From an uncultured Collinsella sp. (GTDB lineage Bacteria > Actinomycetota > Coriobacteriia > Coriobacteriales > Coriobacteriaceae), in contig CABRZC010000070.1 in NCBI GenBank assembly GCA_902475375.1, forward strand, positions 1 to 10,000: DNA of 10,000 bases, written 5' to 3'. Made by a program: the position numbers and the translations under genes. Each line of letters opens with the position of its first letter. Position 1 is the first letter of the stretch. The notes under the pieces are model-generated. The model was not told the origin of the DNA and ran no database searches. It saw only the letters and a list, made by a program, of their open reading frames with translations. Shown here piece after piece: positions 1-5,938 of this stretch.

Positions 1-72
1 TTAAAACACGATGTGGTCGCATATTCCGATTTCATCGTAGTAAACCGGCATAGTTTTATCGGAACGGTACAT
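1..72 (-). CDS. Possible 23-residue ORF downstream of the RpiR regulator
   Basis: Reading leftward, an ATG at 72-70 opens 23 codons that end in TAA at 3-1. The peptide begins MYRSDKTMPVYYDEIG. An AGGGG (82-78) lies 5 nt before the ATG, a usable ribosome binding site. The ATG is in the same frame as the upstream regulator and starts 21 nt after its stop, so it could be translated by reinitiation. The start lies at the centre of an inverted repeat (53-60 with 83-90). I do not recognise the peptide. It could equally be chance, because ORFs this short are common. Confidence 0.2.
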   Translation of the reverse strand: MYRSDKTMPVYYDEIGICDHIVF

Positions 73-90
73 AACGACCCCTGATAAAAC
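53..90. repeat. Short inverted repeat GTTTTATC / GATAAAAC
   Basis: GTTTTATC at 53-60 is the exact reverse complement of GATAAAAC at 83-90, with 22 nt between. It follows the stop of the RpiR regulator. No T-run follows the second arm on either strand, so it is not a classical intrinsic terminator. It could be an operator, a weak 3'-end hairpin or chance. Confidence 0.35.
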
Positions 91-948
91 CTACTCCACG
101 ACCTTATCCGGCTGGATGAGCTCCTCGTAGTAGCTGATATGCTCGCGGGCGTCTTCAATCTCGGGCAGCAGGAAGTTGTAGATAACCTCGATTATCATCG
201 TGGCACTCATCTTGGAGAACGCAAAGTCGCCCGTGGTGAGCAGTGCCTCGTGGTTCACAGTATTAAAGGTGTAGTCGGCCAGGCGAGCAAGCGGGGACTT
301 GCTGTCGCTGCTGATGACGACTACGGTGGCACCGCAGTCGCGAGCTGCTTTTGCCATGCGATTCAGTCGGCGCGACTTGCCGGAGTTCGAGATCAGCACG
401 ATGACATCTCCAGGGCGCAACGTGAGCGCAAAACCAATCGAGGTCTCGCTGATGGTGCTTGCCATGCAGCGAAGGCCCAGCTGCGAAAACTTAAACGTCG
501 CGTCGAGCGCGACGGCGTTGGTGTTGCCTACGGCAGCAAACTCGATAGCCCCTGCGTTCTTAAACGCGTGCACGACGGCTGCCAGTGTGTCGTGGTCAAT
601 ACCATCGATAGTCGCATTGAGTTCGCTTACCTTGGCAGCGAGAATATTCTTGAGGCTCTGCTCCATATTGTCGAGCGAGACCTCGTCGGTGAGGCCTTCG
701 TTGCGCTGGCTCTCCAGATCGCGCGCTAGTGAAAACTGGAAACTGCGAAAACTGCCAAAACCCAGTTTGCGGCAGAAGCGCGAGACGGTTGCCTCGGAGG
801 TTGCGGCGGCGCGCGAGAGCTGGGCGGCTGTCAGACGCGGTGCCTCGGACTGGTGCTCTAGGATATAGTCGACAATGCGCTGCTCGGACTCGCTGTACCC
901 CCTGTGTGTGCTAATAAGGGAGAGTGCGCTCTTGCTGCTATCGGACAT
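91..948 (-). CDS. RpiR/MurR-family transcriptional regulator (HTH + SIS domain)
   Basis: A 285-residue DNA-binding regulator of the RpiR family, which senses phosphorylated sugars. The N-terminal helix-turn-helix domain covers about residues 1-75, with the family hallmark TVSRFCRKLGF at 54-64. A SIS (sugar isomerase) ligand-binding domain fills roughly 125-265, including the SNSGKS phosphosugar-binding loop in VLISNSGKSRRL. Length is normal for the family. I chose the ATG at 948 because AGGAG (960-956) lies 7 nt upstream and family similarity begins there; an in-frame GTG at 1029 would add 27 unrelated residues. The gene is divergent from the fructose permease and shares a 273-bp control region with it, so control of that permease is the natural inference. 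Fructose-1-phosphate is a plausible effector but is not shown. Fructose operons are more often controlled by DeoR- or LacI-type regulators. Confidence 0.93.
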   Translation of the reverse strand: MSDSSKSALSLISTHRGYSESEQRIVDYILEHQSEAPRLTAAQLSRAAATSEATVSRFCRKLGFGSFRSFQFSLARDLESQRNEGLTDEVSLDNMEQSLKNILAAKVSELNATIDGIDHDTLAAVVHAFKNAGAIEFAAVGNTNAVALDATFKFSQLGLRCMASTISETSIGFALTLRPGDVIVLISNSGKSRRLNRMAKAARDCGATVVVISSDSKSPLARLADYTFNTVNHEALLTTGDFAFSKMSATMIIEVIYNFLLPEIEDAREHISYYEELIQPDKVVE

Positions 949-993
949 GGGATGGCTCCTGGCTGGCATAAAAATCGGACTTGTTTTGTAATG

Positions 994-1022
994 TTGTAGT
1001 ATAGGGGCATTTTCAACTACAA
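994..1022. promoter_or_regulatory. Putative rpiR-side promoter/operator region
   Basis: On the minus strand TATACT (1003-998) is a good -10 hexamer for the RpiR gene, but no convincing -35 is seen at 16-18 nt. TTGTAGT (994-1000) and ACTACAA (1016-1022) form a 7-bp inverted repeat with a 15-nt spacer that brackets this -10. That is compatible with an autoregulatory operator, on position only. Confidence 0.3.
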
Positions 1023-1049
1023 GATACACCTTGCCGTTTCAATGGTTGA

Positions 1050-1095
1050 TGGTAAACTTTCATTGACCGTTTACGGTTATGAAAGAACCTTTCAC
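1050..1095. promoter_or_regulatory. Nested palindromes, candidate operator for the fructose permease
   Basis: CTTTCAT (1057-1063) and ATGAAAG (1079-1085) are perfectly inverted with a 15-nt spacer. Inside them ACCGT (1066-1070) faces ACGGT (1073-1077). TGAAAG (1080-1085) also pairs with a further CTTTCA (1089-1094), giving the 15-bp palindrome TGAAAGAACCTTTCA with a 3-nt centre. GTAAAC (1052-1057) and GTTTAC (1069-1074) form another symmetric pair. The CTTTCA...TGAAAG arrangement recurs upstream of the second 1-phosphofructokinase gene. Most likely this is the binding site of the divergent RpiR regulator, which is inferred from position and recurrence. No strong promoter could be assigned on the plus strand. 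Confidence 0.55.
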
Positions 1096-1159
1096 CGGAG
1101 AAATGAGCTGTATTACTTCTCATATAAGCGGTGGGTTGGTATCTTTCAAGTGTGGAAAA

Positions 1160-1199
1160 ACGCGCATCGAAGCGCGTGTAGGGGAGCGCCCGCGGGCGC
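1160..1199 (+). promoter_or_regulatory. Two tandem GC-rich hairpins in the permease leader
   Basis: ACGCGC (1160-1165) and GCGCGT (1172-1177) form a perfect 6-bp stem with loop ATCGAA. Just downstream GCGCCCGCGGGCGC (1186-1199) is a perfect 14-bp palindrome that can fold with a CGCG loop. It ends 11 nt before the AGGAGG ribosome binding site at 1211-1216. The GCGC runs of the two hairpins could also pair with each other, so alternative folds exist. No T-run follows, so this is not a terminator. Confidence 0.4.
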
Positions 1200-1221
1200 A
1201 GTACTCAAGAAGGAGGGACAC

Positions 1222-3240
1222 ATGGCTAAGTTTGACATCATCGCCGCCACCGGTTGCCCGACCGGCATCGCGCACACCTTCATGGCGAAGGAGGCGCTGG
1301 AGAAGGCTGCTGCCGAGCGCGGGCTGACCATTAAGGTCGAGACCCATGGCCAGGTCGGTGTCGAGAACGAGCTCACCAAGAGCGAGATCGCTGGTGCCAA
1401 GGCCGTCGTCGTCGCAGCCGACAAGGATGTCCAGGCTGAGCGTTTCGCCGGTAAGCCCATGGTTTCCGTTGGTGTTTCCAAGGCCCTGTCTGTCGAGGCT
1501 GCAGGTAAGCTGATCGACCGCGCACTCGCCGCCAAGGGCGAGGATACGGTTGCTGCTGCTGCCGATGTCGAGGATGAGGTCGAGGAGAAGGAGTCCATCG
1601 GCCACATCATCTATAAGCACCTCATGAACGGCGTTAGCCACATGCTGGTCTTCGTCGTCGCCGGTGGCGTCCTGACCGCCGTTTCGTTCCTGTGGGGCAT
1701 CACGTCCTTCGATTCGACGGCTGCCGACTACAACAGCTTCGCCGCTATGCTCAAGATCATCGGCGGCATTGCCATGAACCTCATGGTTCCCGTGCTTTCT
1801 GCCTACATCGCCGAGTCCATCGGCAAGCGCCCGGCACTCGTCCCCGGCTTCGTCGCCGGTATGATTGCCATCCAGGGTCTGCCTGTCGTCGAGGGGCCCA
1901 ACGGTACCACGCTCATTGACGCTGGCGGCACTGGTGTGGGCTTCGGCTTCCTGGGCGGCATCGTCGGCGGCTTCCTCGCTGGTTATGTCATCTTGCTGCT
2001 CGAGAAGGTCTTTGCCGGTCTGCCCAAGAACCTGGACGGCCTCAAGGCTATCTTCCTGTACCCACTGTTCTCCACGCTGATTGTCGGTCTGGTCATGCTC
2101 GGCATCTCCGGCCCCATGGCTGCCATCAACACCGCCATGATGGACTTCCTCAAGGGTCTGTCTGCCTCCGGTGCTGTTGTCCTGGGTCTTGCTATCGGCT
2201 GCATGTGCGCCTTTGACATGGGCGGCCCGGTCAACAAGGCTGCTTACGTCACCGGTACCGCTATGCTCACCGAGGCCCTGGCTGCTGGTGTCGGCACCGA
2301 CACCTACAACTTCGGCACCAACTTCATGGCTGCCGTCTCTGCCGCCTGCATCGTTCCGCCGCTGATCACCACCTTCGCCGTCATCGTCGGCAAGAAATAC
2401 TTCAGCCAGGAGGACCATGACGCCGGTGTCGTCAACCTCATCCTTGGTTGCACTCACATCACCGAGGGCGCCATTCCGTTCATGACCAAGAACATCTGGC
2501 CCGTCATGCCCATCATGATGCTCGGTTCCTCCATCGCCTCGATCCTGACCATCATGTTCAACGTCCACGATCCGGCGCCCCACGGTGGCTTCCTGGTCCT
2601 GCCTGTTGTCGAGAACGGTCCGCTGTGGGTCCTCGCGATCCTTATCGGCGCTGTGATCGGTGGCATCCTGTTCGTCGCTTTCAAGAAGTATGATTTCGAG
2701 AAGAACCAGAATGCCGCTCCTGCTGCTCCCGCTAAGCCGGTCGAGGCTCCCAAGGCCGCTGCCGTCGAGGCCCCCAAGGCCGAGGCTGCCGACTTCGTGA
2801 AGGTCGAGAACGTTTTTGTCGCCGAGGATTTCGCTTCTCGTGACGAGGCTCTGAGCTTTGTCTCCAACCAGGCCGTCAAGGCCGGTCTCGCTGACGACGC
2901 CGACGCCGTGATGAACGCCTTCCTGGCCCGCGAGGCCGAGGGCACCACGGGCATGATGGAGGGCTTCGCTATTCCGCATGCCAAGTCCGATGCCATTACC
3001 GAGGCCGCCGTCATCGTCGTCAAGGACGACTCTGGCGTGACCGGTTGGGATACCATGGACGGCGCTCCCGTCAACGTGGCTATCGCCCTGCTCATCCCCG
3101 GTGCTCAGGCTGGCACCACGCACCTCAAGATCCTGTCCAAGGTCGCCGAGGCGCTCATGGATGAAGGCTTCCGTGCCACCGTCAAGGGTTCCTCCGACGC
3201 CGCCGAGATCGCCAAGACGATCAACGCCCGTCTGGTCTAA
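1222..3240 (+). CDS. fruA: Fructose-specific PTS permease, fused IIB-IIC-IIA
   Basis: A 672-residue membrane transporter that phosphorylates fructose during uptake, normally giving fructose-1-phosphate. The IIB domain is at about residues 1-100, with phosphoacceptor Cys12 in ATGCPTGIAHT. An acidic linker leads to IIC at about 130-490, a multi-span membrane domain with MNGVSHML (135-142), FDMGGPVNKAAY (331-342) and ITEGAIPF (413-420), all fructose-IIC hallmarks. An Ala/Pro/Lys linker (about 497-523) joins the C-terminal IIA domain, with phosphoacceptor His586 in GFAIPHAKSD. The start at 1222 has AGGAGG (1211-1216) 5 nt upstream and coincides with the start of the IIB fold; an earlier in-frame ATG at 1042 would cross the operator and hairpins. 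It is followed by a strong terminator, so it is probably transcribed alone. The IIB-IIC-IIA order differs from the IIA-IIB-IIC order I know from many Gram-positive fructose permeases. Fructose specificity is by family, not proven. Confidence 0.95.
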   Translation: MAKFDIIAATGCPTGIAHTFMAKEALEKAAAERGLTIKVETHGQVGVENELTKSEIAGAKAVVVAADKDVQAERFAGKPMVSVGVSKALSVEAAGKLIDRALAAKGEDTVAAAADVEDEVEEKESIGHIIYKHLMNGVSHMLVFVVAGGVLTAVSFLWGITSFDSTAADYNSFAAMLKIIGGIAMNLMVPVLSAYIAESIGKRPALVPGFVAGMIAIQGLPVVEGPNGTTLIDAGGTGVGFGFLGGIVGGFLAGYVILLLEKVFAGLPKNLDGLKAIFLYPLFSTLIVGLVMLGISGPMAAINTAMMDFLKGLSASGAVVLGLAIGCMCAFDMGGPVNKAAYVTGTAMLTEALAAGVGTDTYNFGTNFMAAVSAACIVPPLITTFAVIVGKKYFSQEDHDAGVVNLILGCTHITEGAIPFMTKNIWPVMPIMMLGSSIASILTIMFNVHDPAPHGGFLVLPVVENGPLWVLAILIGAVIGGILFVAFKKYDFEKNQNAAPAAPAKPVEAPKAAAVEAPKAEAADFVKVENVFVAEDFASRDEALSFVSNQAVKAGLADDADAVMNAFLAREAEGTTGMMEGFAIPHAKSDAITEAAVIVVKDDSGVTGWDTMDGAPVNVAIALLIPGAQAGTTHLKILSKVAEALMDEGFRATVKGSSDAAEIAKTINARLV

Positions 3241-3274
3241 CCCCACAGTTCGCGAATAACATCGCCCCTGTAAC

Positions 3275-3310
3275 AAAGGCGGAGACCCTCTTCAGGGCCT
3301 CCGCCTTTTT
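3275..3310 (+). terminator. Intrinsic terminator of the fructose permease gene
   Basis: AAAGGCGGAG (3275-3284) pairs with CTCCGCCTTT (3299-3308), and inside it CCCT pairs with AGGG around a CTTC tetraloop. The T-run is 3306-3310. It lies about 35 nt after the permease stop codon. The A-run on the other side may let it work in both directions. Confidence 0.9.
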
Positions 3311-3322
3311 CTGCCCCACCCA

Positions 3323-3393
3323 TAAGTTGCGGTGAAATAGGGACTGTTTATATGATCCAACTCCAAATTCAGTCCTTATTTCACCGCAACTTA
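3323..3393. repeat. Long inverted repeat A, 24-bp arms
   Basis: The arm at 3323-3346 (starting TAAGTTGCGGTGAAATA) is the reverse complement of 3370-3393, except one position (G3340 opposite T3376) that would be a G-U wobble in RNA. The spacer is 23 nt. It begins 12 bp after the permease terminator T-run and lacks a T-run of its own, so it is not simply another terminator. It may be a dispersed palindromic repeat, a cruciform-forming site or an RNA 3'-end stabiliser. No ORF or transposase is linked to it. Confidence 0.85.
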
Positions 3394-3459
3394 CAAAAGG
3401 GTATAGAGGGGGCTGTCTATCGAGTCTTTGTCGCGAACAGTTCATCAGCCAGAATTCCG

Positions 3460-3662
3460 TTCGCACGATATTACTCTGGACCGACCAAGTTTCCGTAGCT
3501 CGCCTGCCGGGCGGGGCGGTTAAGTTTGTCGCGAGTTCCGCACGCAAAGGAAAGCACTTAATGTGCTTTCCGTCTTGCGCAGGACTGTAGAGCAGCAAAC
3601 TTAACCGCCCCGCCCGGCAGGCGAGCGTGCAGGAACGACATCCGTCCAATAATTCGTGCGAA
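3460..3662. repeat. Long palindromic element B, ~200 bp with perfect 31-bp core arms
   Basis: The core arms 3498-3528 (starting GCTCGCCTGCCGGGCGGGG) and 3596-3626 are perfect reverse complements over 31 bp. The 67-nt centre holds a 9-bp hairpin, GGAAAGCAC (3549-3557) with GTGCTTTCC (3563-3571) around a TTAAT loop, plus smaller pairings such as GCAA (3544-3547) with TTGC (3575-3578). Outside the core the symmetry continues imperfectly: TTCGCACGA (3460-3468) with TCGTGCGAA (3654-3662), ATTA with TAAT, and TGGAC (3477-3481) with GTCCA (3644-3648). TTTGTCGCGA occurs twice as a direct repeat (3427-3436 and 3525-3534). No coding frame here looks real. It may be a non-autonomous mobile palindrome or a structured RNA. 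Confidence 0.85.
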
Positions 3663-3763
3663 ACACAATGAAAAACAGTTTGATGTGAGTTAATATAAAC
3701 AACGTCGTGAGTATGGCTCCTGTCGCATGGTTGGCAGGGGTTAAACACAAAAAGGAGTCAATT
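3663..3763 (+). promoter_or_regulatory. Upstream region and probable promoter of ptsH
   Basis: This 101-bp stretch between element B and ptsH is AT-richer than its surroundings and contains TAATATAAA (3691-3699), a possible -10. No good -35 is seen at 16-18 nt; TTGATG (3680-3685) is too close. Because the permease gene ends in a strong terminator, ptsH needs its own promoter, and this is the likely site. The assignment is weak. Confidence 0.3.
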
Positions 3764-4027
3764 ATGGTTTCTGAGAAGGCTACCCTCGTTAATCCTCAGG
3801 GTCTTCACATGCGTCCCGCTGGTCTCTTCGCCTCCACCATGGGCAAGTACGCCTGCGACGTGACGGTCGTCACCCCCGAGAAGGAGGTCAACGGCAAGTC
3901 CCCGATGGCCCTCATGGCTGCTGGTATCCCCTGCGGCACCGAGGTCGAGGTCAAGTGCGACGGCGCCGACGAGGCCGAGGCTCTGGCTGCTGCCGTCGAG
4001 CTCATCAAGAGCGGTCTTGGCGAGTAG
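3764..4027 (+). CDS. ptsH: Phosphocarrier protein HPr
   Basis: An 87-residue cytoplasmic carrier that takes phosphate from enzyme I and passes it to the IIA domains of PTS permeases. His15 in NPQGLHMRPAG is the phosphorylated residue and is at the usual position. Ser46 in NGKSPMALMAAG matches the regulatory serine position of Gram-positive HPr; no HPr kinase gene is in the window, so its use is unknown. The length is typical. The start at 3764 has AAAGGAG (3751-3757) 6 nt upstream; an in-frame GTG at 3707 has no support. Enzyme I follows 127 bp downstream, separated by two hairpins, the second terminator-like, so HPr may be made in excess over enzyme I. Confidence 0.97.
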   Translation: MVSEKATLVNPQGLHMRPAGLFASTMGKYACDVTVVTPEKEVNGKSPMALMAAGIPCGTEVEVKCDGADEAEALAAAVELIKSGLGE

Positions 4028-4041
4028 AACTCAAACGGGTC

Positions 4042-4066
4042 GTATGTTGAACAATTAAGTTCATAC
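4042..4066 (+). other. Hairpin after ptsH
   Basis: GTATG-tt-GAAC (4042-4052) pairs with GTTCATAC (4059-4066), a stem of about 9 bp with a 2-nt bulge and an AATTAA loop. It lies between the ptsH stop and the terminator-like hairpin at 4073. It could stabilise the 3' end of a ptsH-only transcript. Confidence 0.4.
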
Positions 4067-4072
4067 TTGGGG

Positions 4073-4108
4073 GCGCAGTGACCTGTATTAAGGTAGCTGC
4101 GCTCTTTT
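4073..4108 (+). terminator. Weak terminator or attenuator between ptsH and ptsI
   Basis: GCGCAG (4073-4078) pairs with CTGCGC (4097-4102). After an internal mismatch ACCT (4081-4084) pairs with AGGT (4091-4094) around GTATTA. The tail is TCTTTT. The interrupted stem and short T-run suggest partial termination, letting some transcription continue into enzyme I. A promoter for ptsI could also lie here, but none is clear. Confidence 0.6.
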
Positions 4109-4154
4109 GTCATGGATATGGCAAAACGCTTTATCACATGACACGGAGAGAGGA

Positions 4155-5864
4155 ATGGGAATGTATCAGGGAGTCAACGCATCCGAGGGTATCGGTATCG
4201 GCACCGTCATGGTCGCCGTCGATCCCGACTTGACGTTTGAGCCGCACGAGGTTGCTGATTCGGCAGCAGAGAAGGAGCACTATCAGTCCGCTCTTTCGGT
4301 CTTCTGCGAGAAGACCCAGGCTCAGGCCGACCACATGAAGGAGACGGTGGGCGAGGCCGAGGCCGAGATCATGAGCGGACACATTGTCCTGGCTCAGGAT
4401 CCGGGCATGACTGACGCCATCAACGCCGCCATTGACGGTGGCACCTGCGCCGAGCAGGCGCTCATGGACACCTCGACCATGTTCGAGAACATGTTCCTGT
4501 CCATGGACGACGAGATGTTCCGTCTGCGCGCCGCCGACATCGCCGACATCCGCACCGGTATTCTTGCCGAGCTGCTGGGAAAGGAGGTCGTTGACCTCTC
4601 CGTCCTGCCCGAGAACACCGTCGTTGTCGTGCACGACCTCACGCCGTCCATGACCGCTACGATCGATAAGGCCCATGTTGCCGGTATCGTCACCGAGACC
4701 GGTGGCCGCACGTCGCACTCTGCGATCATCGCGCGCGCCCTCGAGATTCCGGCTGTCCTTTCGGTTGCCAACAGCTGCACCGCACTGCGCAACGGCATGA
4801 CCGTTGTCGTTGACGGTGGCAAGGGCGTCGTCGAGGCCGATCCCGACGAGGAGACGCTCGCCGCCTACACCGCCAAGGCTGAGGCCTTCGCTGCCGAGAA
4901 GGCGGCCCTCGAGGCTTTCCGCGGCAAGCCGTCCGTGACTGCCGATGGCATCAAGAAGATCATCGCCTGCAACATCGGTAACCCCGATGACGTGCCCAAT
5001 GCACTCGATCATGACGCCGAGGCTATCGGTCTGTTCCGCTCCGAGTTCCTGTTCATGGACTCCGCCGAGCTTCCTTCCGAGGAGGAGCAGTTCAACGCCT
5101 ACCGCAAGGTCGCCAGCGCGCTCAAGGGCGCTCCGGTCATCATCCGCACGCTCGATGTGGGTGGCGACAAGGAGATTCCGTATCTGCACATGGTCAAGGA
5201 AGATAACCCCTTCATGGGCTTCCGCGCCGTGCGTTACTGCCTGGCCAATCCCGACCAGTACAAGGTCCAGCTCCGCGCTCTGTTGCGCGCCAGCGCCTTC
5301 GGCGATGTCAAGATCATGATCCCGCTCGTCACCTGCGTCGAGGAGGTCGTGGCTGTCAAGGAGCTCGTCGAGCAGTGCAAGGCCGAGCTGACCGAAGAGG
5401 GCCGCAAGTTCAACGAGAACATCGAGGTCGGCATCATGGTCGAGACGCCTGCCGCCTCTCTGCTCGCTGATCGTCTGGCCGAGGTCGCTGACTTCTTCTC
5501 CATCGGCACCAACGACCTGATCGGCTACACAATGTGCGCCGACCGTGGCAACGACACCATCTCCAACCTGTACCAGGTGTACTATCCCGCCGTGCTCCGC
5601 TCGCTCAAGAACATTATCGAGAGCGGCGTGAAGGCCGGCATCATGGTCGGCATGTGCGGCGAGGCCGCTGCCGATCCGCTGCTCGAGCCGCTGCTGATCA
5701 GCTGGGGCCTGGAGGAGTTCTCGATGAGCGCTCCGTCGATCCTGCGCGCCCGCAAGACCATCAGCCAGTGGACCAAGGCCGAGTGCGACGAGCTCGCCGA
5801 GAAGGCGCTCGCCTGCAACACCGCCGCCGAGGTCAAGGCACTGCTCGAGTCCGCAGCTCGCTAA
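4155..5864 (+). CDS. ptsI: Phosphoenolpyruvate-protein phosphotransferase (PTS enzyme I)
   Basis: A 569-residue soluble enzyme that autophosphorylates with PEP and transfers the phosphate to HPr, the first step of all PTS sugar uptake. The N-terminal HPr-binding and phosphohistidine domains carry His188 in TGGRTSHSAII. The C-terminal PEP-binding barrel contains RTLDVGGDK, SEFLFMD, GTNDLIGYT and the catalytic Cys501 in VGMCGEAAAD. The length is close to E. coli enzyme I (575). Two starts are plausible: ATG 4155 (GGAG at 4145-4148, 6 nt upstream) and ATG 4161 (AGAGGA at 4149-4154, 6 nt upstream), giving MGMYQGVNASEG or MYQGVNASEG. A TTG at 4107 sits in the terminator tail and is rejected. A kinase gene follows after 74 bp with no terminator between, so the two are probably cotranscribed. 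Confidence 0.97.
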   Translation: MGMYQGVNASEGIGIGTVMVAVDPDLTFEPHEVADSAAEKEHYQSALSVFCEKTQAQADHMKETVGEAEAEIMSGHIVLAQDPGMTDAINAAIDGGTCAEQALMDTSTMFENMFLSMDDEMFRLRAADIADIRTGILAELLGKEVVDLSVLPENTVVVVHDLTPSMTATIDKAHVAGIVTETGGRTSHSAIIARALEIPAVLSVANSCTALRNGMTVVVDGGKGVVEADPDEETLAAYTAKAEAFAAEKAALEAFRGKPSVTADGIKKIIACNIGNPDDVPNALDHDAEAIGLFRSEFLFMDSAELPSEEEQFNAYRKVASALKGAPVIIRTLDVGGDKEIPYLHMVKEDNPFMGFRAVRYCLANPDQYKVQLRALLRASAFGDVKIMIPLVTCVEEVVAVKELVEQCKAELTEEGRKFNENIEVGIMVETPAASLLADRLAEVADFFSIGTNDLIGYTMCADRGNDTISNLYQVYYPAVLRSLKNIIESGVKAGIMVGMCGEAAADPLLEPLLISWGLEEFSMSAPSILRARKTISQWTKAECDELAEKALACNTAAEVKALLESAAR

Positions 5865-5881
5865 TTTGGTATCAGAGGTAA

Positions 5882-5911
5882 CCGCGTGGTTGGAATGGGC
5901 CGGCCACGCGG
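5882..5911 (+). other. Hairpin between ptsI and the first 1-phosphofructokinase gene
   Basis: CCGCGTGG (5882-5889) and CCACGCGG (5904-5911) form a perfect 8-bp stem. An alternative pairing of GGGCC (5898-5902) with GGCCC (5910-5914) competes with it. No T-run follows, so it is not a terminator. It may be an RNA-processing or stability element in the operon. Further on, TACAG (5922-5926) and CTGTA (5933-5937) could put the GGGG of the kinase ribosome binding site in a small loop. Confidence 0.45.
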
Positions 5912-5938
5912 CCCTCACATATACAGGGGGTACTGTAA

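Noticed and set aside
1042..1221. N-terminal extension of the permease from an upstream in-frame ATG
   Set aside because: It would translate the operator and hairpin region into 60 residues unlike any IIB domain, while ATG 1222 has a strong AGGAGG.
1120..3276. A 718-codon open frame on the minus strand opposite the fructose permease
   Set aside because: It is a mirror of the permease coding frame caused by GC-rich third positions. Its composition is Asp/Gly/His-rich with no recognisable domain, and the plus-strand frame is a clear PTS permease.
3323..3662. CRISPR array or insertion sequence in the gene-free stretch
   Set aside because: There are no regularly spaced direct repeats and no transposase ORF; the repeats are inverted pairs of differing sequence.
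3221..3748. A 175-codon minus-strand ORF across the gene-free stretch before ptsH
   Set aside because: It runs through the terminator and both inverted repeats A and B, has no recognisable domain, and its start has no convincing ribosome binding site.
4134..5918. A 594-codon open frame on the minus strand opposite enzyme I
   Set aside because: Same cause: a low-complexity shadow of ptsI with no family motifs.
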